Shown here piece by piece: positions 1-5,310 of a stretch of 8,071 nt of DNA (positions are counted from its first letter, which is position 1; every line of letters begins with the position of its first letter). A program made the position numbers and the translations under genes. The DNA lies in assembly GCA_020025675.1 (NCBI GenBank), contig JAHHRS010000064.1, positions 1 through 8,071 on the forward strand, given 5' to 3'. The notes under the pieces are model-generated. The model worked only from the letters and a program-made list of their open reading frames with translations. It was not told the DNA's origin and searched no databases. Source of the stretch: Oscillospiraceae bacterium (GTDB lineage Bacteria; Bacillota; Clostridia; Oscillospirales; Oscillospiraceae).

Positions 1-432
1 ATAACTCCCGAAGTTATGAGTTATGAGACTCTTATAAATACAGACTCCCTTCTCAATACTCCTCCCTGCTGGTGCATATACATGCTGGGTCTGGTCCTTG
101 ACTGGCTCAAGGAACAGGGGGGCGTTGAAGGCATGGAAGTTATAAAAAAGGCGAGAGCTTCCAAGGTTTACGATGTGCTGGATAACAGCAGTTTCTATAT
201 TCCCCATGCTATCCCTTCCGGCAGAAGCGATATGAACATTACCTTCCGCACTCCCAGCGAGGAGCTGGATATGGAGTTTGTGAAGGATGCCGCCGCTCAG
301 GGACTTATAAATCTTAAAGGCCATAAAGTTGCAGGGGGAATCAGAGCTTCTTTATATAACGCAATGCCTATGGAGGGCGTTGACAGACTGGTGAGCTTCA
401 TGAAGGAGTTTGAGGTGAAACACCGTGTTTAA
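1..432 (+). CDS. serC: Phosphoserine aminotransferase, C-terminal part (gene runs off the window start)
   Basis: SerC is a cytoplasmic PLP enzyme that transfers the amino group of glutamate to 3-phosphohydroxypyruvate, the second step of serine synthesis. The reading frame is open from base 1, so the ATG at 16 is an internal methionine and not the start. About 143 C-terminal residues are present. They carry family hallmarks: the LLNTPPCWCIYML segment, RSDMNITF, and the C-terminal block GLINLKGHKVAGGIRASLYNAM, which holds the substrate phosphate-binding and small-domain core of SerC. The PLP lysine lies upstream of the window. The stop TAA at 430-432 overlaps the next gene, serA, by 8 nt, which indicates one operon and likely translational coupling. 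Identity is confident; the N-terminus and promoter cannot be seen. Confidence 0.95.
   Translation: MTPEVMSYETLINTDSLLNTPPCWCIYMLGLVLDWLKEQGGVEGMEVIKKARASKVYDVLDNSSFYIPHAIPSGRSDMNITFRTPSEELDMEFVKDAAAQGLINLKGHKVAGGIRASLYNAMPMEGVDRLVSFMKEFEVKHRV
412..417 (+). promoter_or_regulatory. Ribosome binding site GAGGTG deciding the serA GTG start
   Basis: GAGGTG lies 7 nt before the GTG at 425, inside the last codons of serC. This favours the overlapping GTG start over the later ATG at 443 and suggests that ribosomes finishing serC re-initiate on serA. Confidence 0.6.
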
Positions 433-1588
433 TATTAAGACCATGAATGCCATTTCTCCCGCAGGAATTGAAGTCCTTACAAAAAAAGGCTGCAATGTGG
501 GAGAAAATGTGGAATTACCGGAGGGTCTGCTGTTAAGAAGTGCCAGTCTGCACAAAACGGAACTGCCCCAAAGCCTCCTTGCCATAGCAAGAGCGGGAGC
601 GGGATATAATAATATTCCCGTGGAAGAATGTGCAGAAAAGGGAATAGTGGTATTTAACAGCCCCGGAGCTAACGCCGTGGCCGTAAAAGAGCAGGAGATT
701 TGCTCTCTTGTCCTATCTTCCAGAGATGTTTTAGGCAGCATAGAATTTGTTAAGAGCATTGCCCACAGAGGCGAAGAAATTCCAAAGCTTGTTGAAAAAG
801 GAAAATCCGATTTTGCAGGCCCGGAGCTTCTGGGAAAAACTTTAGGGGTTATTGGTCTTGGTGCTACGGGTGCTATGGTGGCTAATGCCGCAGTTGAACT
901 TGGAATGGCAGTCTATGGATATGACCCCTTTATGTCAGTTGATGCCGCATGGCAGCTGAGCCGTGATGTTGAGAGAGCGGAGACTGCAGAGGAGATATTT
1001 CGTACTGCCGACTACATAAGCATAAATGTGCCCTATACCGAAAAGACTCACCACATGTTTAATTCCGCCGCTTTCGCTTCAATGAAAGACGGAGTAAGAA
1101 TAATAAACGAGAGCCGTGCAGAGGTTGTGGACGATATTGCAATGACGGAGGCTTTAAAGTCGGGAAAGGTTGCAAAATATGTGACCGACTTTCCCAACGA
1201 GACCATTCTTAAAGCTCCCAATGTGATTGCAATGCCGCACCTTGGTGCATGCACTCCCGAAAGTGAGGACCGCTGTGCGGTTATGGCTGCAAACGAGCTT
1301 TATGATTATCTTAAAAACGGTAACATTAAAAACTCTGTTAACCTGCCGGATGTGAGTCTGAGCCGCATGGGCGTTTGCAGACTTTGCGTTATACACAGAA
1401 ATATCCCCGGCATGATAAACAGTATTCTTGACTTTATAACAAAGCTCAATATAAACGTTGAGCACATGATAAATAAGCCGAGAGACGGTTATGCCTGCAC
1501 AATAGTGGACTTGGGCGAGAAAATTGACGGTGAAACTGCCGAGCGCATTGGAAAGATGGACAATGTACTCCGAGTGAGAGTAATATAA
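425..1588 (+). CDS. serA: D-3-phosphoglycerate dehydrogenase, short ACT-domain type
   Basis: SerA oxidises 3-phosphoglycerate to 3-phosphohydroxypyruvate with NAD, committing glycolytic carbon to serine. The 387-residue protein has an N-terminal substrate-binding half, the Rossmann signature GLGATG at residues 144-149 followed by the NAD-specifying Asp in YGYDPF (D167), then the catalytic triad candidates R231 (in NESRAEVVDD), E259 (DFPNE) and H272 (MPHLGACTPE). Residues from about 315 to the end form an ACT domain (RLCVIHRNIPGMINSILDF), which in this family usually gives serine feedback control. The large intervening domain of long SerA types is absent. The start is a GTG at 425 inside the end of serC, with a GAGGTG ribosome binding site at 412-417. 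An in-frame ATG at 443 is an alternative with no comparable site. Confidence 0.95.
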   Translation: MFNIKTMNAISPAGIEVLTKKGCNVGENVELPEGLLLRSASLHKTELPQSLLAIARAGAGYNNIPVEECAEKGIVVFNSPGANAVAVKEQEICSLVLSSRDVLGSIEFVKSIAHRGEEIPKLVEKGKSDFAGPELLGKTLGVIGLGATGAMVANAAVELGMAVYGYDPFMSVDAAWQLSRDVERAETAEEIFRTADYISINVPYTEKTHHMFNSAAFASMKDGVRIINESRAEVVDDIAMTEALKSGKVAKYVTDFPNETILKAPNVIAMPHLGACTPESEDRCAVMAANELYDYLKNGNIKNSVNLPDVSLSRMGVCRLCVIHRNIPGMINSILDFITKLNINVEHMINKPRDGYACTIVDLGEKIDGETAERIGKMDNVLRVRVI

Positions 1589-1600
1589 GGAAAGATTATA

Positions 1601-1624
1601 CCGCCCTGAAAAATTTCAGGGCGG
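1601..1624 (+). terminator. Hairpin between serA and the alaX-like gene (weak terminator or attenuator)
   Basis: The sequence forms a perfect 11-bp GC-rich inverted repeat, CCGCCCTGAAA with TTTCAGGGCGG, and a 2-nt nominal loop that would open to about 4-6 nt. It is followed only by TTTGCATT, so the U tract is short. It sits 13 nt after the serA stop and just upstream of the next ribosome binding site. It may end part of the serC-serA transcripts, stabilise their 3' end, or attenuate the downstream gene. No separate promoter for the downstream gene is visible, so partial read-through is likely. Confidence 0.6.
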
Positions 1625-1632
1625 TTTGCATT

Positions 1633-1638
1633 AGGAGG
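1633..1638 (+). promoter_or_regulatory. AGGAGG ribosome binding site that favours a TTG start at 1646
   Basis: A perfect AGGAGG ends one base before the ATG at 1640, which is too close for normal initiation. It lies exactly 7 nt before an in-frame TTG at 1646. The spacing argues that TTG is the real start codon of the alanyl-tRNA editing protein. Confidence 0.65.
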
Positions 1639-1645
1639 AATGGTT

Positions 1646-2803
1646 TTGACAGAGAAATTATATTATAAGGACAGCCATATAAGCGAATTTGAAGCAAGGG
1701 TCATCGAGTGTCGGAGGGATAAAAAAGGCTTTGCCGTCATTTTGGACAGGACCGCCTTTTTCCCTGAGGGCGGCGGACAGCTTCCCGATACCGGCTTTAT
1801 AGCCTGGGCTAAAGTTTCAGACGTTCAGGAAATAAAGGGCGAAATCCTGCATTATACCGACCGAGAGATAGCGGAGGGTTCTTGCGTACACTGCGCCATA
1901 GATTACCAACAGCGTCTGCGCCGCATGCAGAACCATTCCGGTGAGCACATTGTTTCAGGCATTACCCACAGACTCTATGGTTATAATAATGTGGGCTTTC
2001 ACATGGGGCAAGAGTGCATGACCATTGATTTTGACGGGGAACTGGAAGAGAAAAAAATAAGAGAGATAGAAACTCTTGCAAATGAGGCTGTCAGAGATAA
2101 TCTTCCTGTTATTGCCACGTTTCCTGAGCCTGAGGAATTAAAAAATATTGATTACAGAAGTAAACTGGAGCTTACCCATGATGTCCGTATAGTCACTATT
2201 GAAGGCGTTGACTGCTGCGCATGCTGTGCCCCCCATGTGGCCAGAACGGGAGAAGTGGGAATTATAAAAATACTTGAGGCGGAGCGGCACAGAGGGGGTA
2301 TGAGACTCAGCGTTGTGTGCGGAATGGATGCCCTTGATAACTACCGCCTCCGTCAGGACAGCAACAGCGCTATATCCGTTCTGCTCTCTTCAAAGAGAGA
2401 CAAAACAGCGGAGGCTGTGGAGCGGCTTAAAAATGAGCGTGACGGATATAAAGAGCGCATATCTTTACTCAGTATGGAGCTTATAAAACTGAAAGCGGAG
2501 AGCTTCGGGCAGACAGAGGGCAATATATGCGTATTTGACGATATTTTGGACGAGGTTTCCCTCAGAGAGCTTGTAAACCTGCTTATGGAAAAATGCACCG
2601 GCATAGCGGCTGCCTTTTCCGGCAGCGATGAAAAGGGCTGGCGGTATATAATAGGCAGTAAAAACATAGACCTTAGGAAAAATGCCGCCGCCGTAAATTC
2701 CGGCATAGGCGGCAGGGGCGGCGGAAAATCCGAAATGATACAGGGAAGTGCAGGAGAGAGCAGGGAGAATATAGAAAGATTTGTTCAAAACTTCAGAGCC
2801 TGA
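1646..2803 (+). CDS. alaX: Alanyl-tRNA editing protein, AlaX long form with C-Ala/DHHA1-like tail
   Basis: AlaX proteins are free-standing relatives of the AlaRS editing domain. They hydrolyse Ser-tRNA(Ala) and Gly-tRNA(Ala) in trans and so prevent mistranslation of Ala codons. Numbering from the TTG start (385 aa), the N-terminal part carries the beta-barrel motif FFPEGGGQLPDTG (about residues 38-50). The tRNA_SAD zinc site follows: H97 and H101 in NHSGEHIVSG, then C193 and H197 in CCACCAPH. Next comes RHRGGMRLSVVCG. A charged helical, probably coiled-coil stretch (about 248-286) leads to a C-terminal domain with the glycine-rich GGRGGGK motif (about 355-361) typical of the AlaRS C-Ala/DHHA1 region. 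All four zinc ligands are intact and no aminoacylation core is present. The ATG at 1640 is the alternative start. Its place behind serC-serA fits control of serine mischarging, which is an inference. Confidence 0.9.
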   Translation: MTEKLYYKDSHISEFEARVIECRRDKKGFAVILDRTAFFPEGGGQLPDTGFIAWAKVSDVQEIKGEILHYTDREIAEGSCVHCAIDYQQRLRRMQNHSGEHIVSGITHRLYGYNNVGFHMGQECMTIDFDGELEEKKIREIETLANEAVRDNLPVIATFPEPEELKNIDYRSKLELTHDVRIVTIEGVDCCACCAPHVARTGEVGIIKILEAERHRGGMRLSVVCGMDALDNYRLRQDSNSAISVLLSSKRDKTAEAVERLKNERDGYKERISLLSMELIKLKAESFGQTEGNICVFDDILDEVSLRELVNLLMEKCTGIAAAFSGSDEKGWRYIIGSKNIDLRKNAAAVNSGIGGRGGGKSEMIQGSAGESRENIERFVQNFRA

Positions 2804-2824
2804 ATAAATGTTAAAAAAGTTCTA

Positions 2825-2853
2825 TTTATTTTTTCCTGTATTTAGGTTATAAT
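2825..2853 (+). promoter_or_regulatory. Putative sigma-A promoter of enolase
   Basis: A perfect -10 box TATAAT lies at 2848-2853, 29 nt before the enolase start. At 17-bp spacing the -35 position reads TTTATT (2825-2830), a weak match to TTGACA. Surrounding DNA is AT-rich. The -10 box is convincing; the -35 box is not strong. Confidence 0.6.
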
Positions 2854-2882
2854 CAAAATATATCCAAACAGGAGGTATAAAG

Positions 2883-4169
2883 ATGAAGCAATACTTTGAA
2901 ATAGTAGATGTAATGGCAAGAGAGATTCTGGATTCCAGAGGCAATCCTACTGTTGAGGTTGAAGTTACACTGGACGACGGCACCATTGGCAGAGCTGCTG
3001 TGCCTTCCGGCGCATCCACAGGCATGTATGAGGCCTGTGAGCTTCGTGACGGCGATATGAGCCGCTATAACGGAAAAGGCGTTCAGATGGCCGTAGAGAA
3101 CGTTAATGGCGAAATTGCAGAGGCTATGGTTGGTCTTAATGCACTTGACCAGACCTCTCTGGATAAAATGCTTATTGAAATAGACGGCACTCCCAATAAG
3201 ACAAGACTTGGCGCAAACGCTATTCTGGGCGCATCACTTGCCTGTGCAAAGGCAGGAGCAAAGGCAACAGGTCAGAGCCTTTATAACTATATAGGCGGCG
3301 TTAACGCCCACACTCTCCCTGTTCCCATGATGAACGTTTTAAACGGCGGCGCTCATGCTACCGGCTCCAATGTGGACATTCAGGAGTTTATGATAATGCC
3401 TGTGGGCGCAGAGAGCTTTAAGGAAGCTCTTAGAATGTGCGCCGAGGTGTTCCACGCACTTAAAAAAGTTGTCCCGGCTTCCGGCGTAGGGGATGAGGGC
3501 GGTTATGCTCCAAACCTTGACAGCGATGAGGACGCTTTGAAGGCTCTTGTTGCCGCTATGGAAAAGGCAGGCTACAAGCCCGGAGAGGACTTTATGATAG
3601 CCATTGACGGCGCTGTTTCCGACTGGTACAAGGAGGACAAGTGCTACCATCTGCCTAAGCGCGGTACTGTTATGACCAGCGAGGAAATGGTGGATATGTG
3701 GGAGGATTTTGTAAATAAGTATCCCATAATCTCCATTGAGGACGGTATGGGTGAAAACGACTGGGAAGGCTGGCAGCTTTTAACAAAGCGTCTGGGCAGC
3801 CGCATCCAGATTGTGGGTGACGACCTGTTTGTTACCAATACAGAGCGCATTAAAAAAGGCATAGAGCTGAAGGCTGCAAACTCCGTGCTCATTAAGCTCA
3901 ACCAGATAGGAACTCTTACAGAGACTTTAGAGGCCATTCAGATGGCTCACAGAGCGGGCTGGACCGCCGTTGTGTCCCACCGCTCCGGCGAGACTGAGGA
4001 CACCACAATAGCCGACATCTCCGTTGCCGTGAACGCAGGTCAGATTAAGACCGGCGCACCCTCACGCACCGACAGAGTGGCAAAGTACAATCAGCTGCTC
4101 CGCATTGAGGAAGAGCTGTTTGACGTTGCCTCCTACCCCGGCAGGGACGCTTTCTTCTCTATCAGGTAA
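2883..4169 (+). CDS. eno: Enolase (phosphopyruvate hydratase)
   Basis: Enolase converts 2-phosphoglycerate to phosphoenolpyruvate in glycolysis and is a Mg-dependent cytoplasmic enzyme. The 428-residue length is normal. Visible active-site residues are E168 (DIQEF), E205 (GVGDEGGYAP), K338 (LIKLNQIGT), H366 (SHRSGETED) and K389 (QIKTGAPSR). The Mg ligands are D242, E286 (SIEDGM) and D313 (VGDDLF). The N-terminal motifs REILDSRGNPTVEVEV and PSGASTGMYEA are complete. One family-typical block, usually close to A-AASEFY, reads AIDGAVSDWY here, a mild variation near the first Mg ligand that does not remove the ligand itself. The start is supported by AGGAGG at 2870-2875, 7 nt upstream. The gene has its own promoter and terminator and appears monocistronic. 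Confidence 0.98.
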   Translation: MKQYFEIVDVMAREILDSRGNPTVEVEVTLDDGTIGRAAVPSGASTGMYEACELRDGDMSRYNGKGVQMAVENVNGEIAEAMVGLNALDQTSLDKMLIEIDGTPNKTRLGANAILGASLACAKAGAKATGQSLYNYIGGVNAHTLPVPMMNVLNGGAHATGSNVDIQEFMIMPVGAESFKEALRMCAEVFHALKKVVPASGVGDEGGYAPNLDSDEDALKALVAAMEKAGYKPGEDFMIAIDGAVSDWYKEDKCYHLPKRGTVMTSEEMVDMWEDFVNKYPIISIEDGMGENDWEGWQLLTKRLGSRIQIVGDDLFVTNTERIKKGIELKAANSVLIKLNQIGTLTETLEAIQMAHRAGWTAVVSHRSGETEDTTIADISVAVNAGQIKTGAPSRTDRVAKYNQLLRIEEELFDVASYPGRDAFFSIR

Positions 4170-4182
4170 ATTAAAATTAACT

Positions 4183-4217
4183 ATCCGGAAGGAACTTCTG
4201 TTCTTTCCGGATTTTTT
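4183..4217 (+). terminator. Rho-independent terminator of enolase
   Basis: ATCCGGAAGGAA pairs with TTCTTTCCGGAT (12 bp with one G-U) around a 6-nt loop. The stem runs directly into a T6 tract at 4212-4217, 14 nt after the enolase stop codon. This is a strong intrinsic terminator. Confidence 0.92.
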
Positions 4218-4304
4218 ATAAAGTGTTGAAAAATTTTCATATATTTCTGTATAGCTATTTGAAGATAAAGTAAGAGAATAAAAAAGTAATTATTTCTTAA
4301 ATGT

Positions 4305-4334
4305 GTATAATTTTTACCTCCGGTGGCAAGAATA
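4305..4334 (+). promoter_or_regulatory. Putative sigma-F (forespore) promoter of the SpoIIQ-like gene
   Basis: GTATA at 4305-4309 matches the sigma-F -35 consensus GYATA. After a 15-nt spacer, GGCAAGAATA at 4325-4334 matches the -10 consensus GGNNANAHTR at every constrained position. The predicted transcription start near 4340 leaves a leader of about 33 nt that contains the GGAGG ribosome binding site at 4361-4365, 8 nt before the ATG. In Bacillus subtilis spoIIQ is a sigma-F gene, so site and gene support each other. A TATAAT at 4306-4311 overlaps the -35 element but lacks a fitting sigma-A -35 box. Confidence 0.7.
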
Positions 4335-4373
4335 GGAATGCAAACCTAAATATGCAAAACGGAGGTTAAGCAA

Positions 4374-5120
4374 ATGAGCGATAAGAATTCCGGCGGAAAG
4401 CTGGAAAAGTTTTTCGAGGGTAAGGGCTTTTACATAGTCCTTTTCCTGTGTGCCGCGGTTATCGGCGTTTCCGCATGGATGCTGGCGTCAGGGAACAGGA
4501 CTATGTTAAAGGAAGCCAAAGAAGCAAACAGCCCCAGACTTGACAACAAGAAGGTAGAGACCGTAATTCTCCCTCCCGCTAAGGAAGAAACAAGACCTGT
4601 TATTAAACCTCAGCCGCCCCTGCCGGCGGAAGAGCCTGAGGCAGCAGAAGAGACGGCGGAAGAATCGGCAGAAGAGACTGCGGAGGTATGGCAGAACAGT
4701 GAAGCGGACAGCAACACTTATCTCTGGCCTATGACCGGAGAGCTGGAGAGAGGCCACGACACGGAAAAACTAAGTTATGACATGACCTTGCAGGACTGGC
4801 GCACCCATGAGGGTATAGATATTCTTTCACCTTTGGGAAGCACCGTTGCAGCAGCACACGGTGGCACGGTTGAGAGTGTATACACAGATTCTCTCTACGG
4901 TACCTGCGTGAGAGTTTCCCACGGTGACGGCACAGCCAGTATATATGCAAACCTTGCCGATCCCTGCGCCGTCAGTGAAGGGGATGTACTAAAAGCCGGT
5001 GATGTGGTGGGAGCTGTCGGAAATACTGCCATATGTGAGAGCGGACAGAGCAGTCACCTCCACTTTGCCATTGAGGTAAACGGCGAGAGCGTTGACCCGT
5101 TGCAATACCTGCCTGCATAA
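4374..5120 (+). CDS. spoIIQ: Membrane-anchored M23/LytM peptidase, SpoIIQ-like
   Basis: The 248-residue protein has a short basic cytoplasmic N-terminus, one membrane helix at about residues 18-40 (GFYIVLFLCAAVIGVSAWML), a Pro- and Glu-rich linker at about 65-107, and a C-terminal LytM domain from about 118. The zinc/catalytic residues are intact: H145 and D149 in HEGID, and H228 and H230 in SHLHF. The KGFYIVLF anchor and the KLSYDMTLQDWRTHEGIDI approach to the active site resemble clostridial SpoIIQ. In spore formers SpoIIQ sits in the forespore membrane and joins mother-cell SpoIIIAH in the engulfment channel. The B. subtilis protein has lost catalytic residues, whereas clostridial ones often keep them. 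A sigma-F-type promoter precedes the gene. No other sporulation gene is adjacent, so a general cell-wall endopeptidase remains possible. Confidence 0.8.
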   Translation: MSDKNSGGKLEKFFEGKGFYIVLFLCAAVIGVSAWMLASGNRTMLKEAKEANSPRLDNKKVETVILPPAKEETRPVIKPQPPLPAEEPEAAEETAEESAEETAEVWQNSEADSNTYLWPMTGELERGHDTEKLSYDMTLQDWRTHEGIDILSPLGSTVAAAHGGTVESVYTDSLYGTCVRVSHGDGTASIYANLADPCAVSEGDVLKAGDVVGAVGNTAICESGQSSHLHFAIEVNGESVDPLQYLPA

Positions 5121-5150
5121 TAAAAAAGGACGCTGATGCGTCCTTTTTTA
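5121..5150. terminator. Bidirectional intrinsic terminator
   Basis: TAAAAAAGGACGC and GCGTCCTTTTTTA form a perfect 13-bp stem with a TGAT loop. The T6 tract is present on both strands. It ends the + strand peptidase transcript immediately after its stop and can also end the - strand operon arriving from 5311. Confidence 0.9.
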
Positions 5151-5227
5151 CATAAATAGCGGGGCCTTACCACTGCAAAATTTATTGCCCCGCTGCAGAC
5201 AGATTTCACACTCAAAGACCCATACGA

Positions 5228-5260
5228 ATTTTCCACGGGGTACACCACCCCGTGGAAAAT
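5228..5260. repeat. Perfect 14-bp inverted repeat
   Basis: ATTTTCCACGGGGT (5228-5241) is the exact reverse complement of ACCCCGTGGAAAAT (5247-5260), with a 5-nt ACACC loop. Neither strand continues into a T tract, so it is not a standard intrinsic terminator. Other options are an RNA stability hairpin, a protein-binding palindrome, or a copy of a dispersed palindromic repeat. Confidence 0.85.
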
Positions 5261-5276
5261 GGTTTATACTATCTTT

Positions 5277-5309
5277 GCCCCAGCGGAGGCAAACTCCGCA
5301 GGGCTTTTT
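5277..5309 (+). terminator. Terminator-like hairpin reading on the + strand
   Basis: GCGGAG (5283-5288) pairs with CTCCGC (5294-5299). The stem continues, after an A-A mismatch, with CCC/GGG and, past a bulge, G-C. It is followed at once by T5 (5305-5309). The T tract exists only in the + direction, although the gene ending at 5311 is on the - strand. It may be a backup terminator for the peptidase gene or the end of an unannotated + strand RNA. Confidence 0.6.
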
Positions 5310-5310
5310 A

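Larger units (their letters stand above)
5151..5310. other. Hairpin-rich convergent intergenic region with no recognisable gene
   Basis: I see no convincing coding frame here. The stretch holds three inverted repeats in a row. GCGGGGC (5159-5165) can pair with GCCCCGC (5187-5193). A perfect 14-bp palindrome lies at 5228-5260. A GC hairpin with a T5 tail lies at 5277-5309. The first left arm (GGGGC) could instead pair with GCCCC at 5277-5281, so alternative folds exist. It could be the structured 3' end of the - strand operon, or a small + strand RNA ending at 5309. No clear promoter was found. Confidence 0.5.

Noticed and set aside
16..432. Complete small gene starting at the ATG at 16
   Set aside because: The frame is open to base 1 and the protein is clearly the C-terminal part of SerC, so the methionine is internal.
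352..759. Open frame on the complement over serC/serA
   Set aside because: It lies wholly opposite two well-identified genes and has no recognisable domain or convincing ribosome binding site. Other antisense frames in the window were dropped for the same reason.
2803..2834. Inverted repeat AATAAAT/ATTTATT followed by T6 as a terminator for the alaX gene
   Set aside because: The stem is only 7 A-T pairs with a 14-nt loop, too weak for an intrinsic terminator, and the sequence coincides with the enolase promoter region.
4226..4255. TTGAAA-18 bp-TATAGC as a second sigma-A promoter for the peptidase gene
   Set aside because: The match is partial, the spacing is long for such boxes, and the site lies about 120 nt from the start codon. 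It may simply reflect AT-rich sequence. If real, it would supply the longer leader discussed for the anti-Shine-Dalgarno mimic.
4306..4311. TATAAT as a sigma-A -10 box for the peptidase gene
   Set aside because: No sequence like TTGACA lies 16-18 bp upstream, and it overlaps the -35 element of a much better sigma-F promoter match.
4311..4373. Known riboswitch in the leader of the peptidase gene (c-di-GMP, c-di-AMP or similar)
   Set aside because: The region is only about 60 nt and shows none of the conserved cores I know for those classes. The GCAAACC string alone is not enough.
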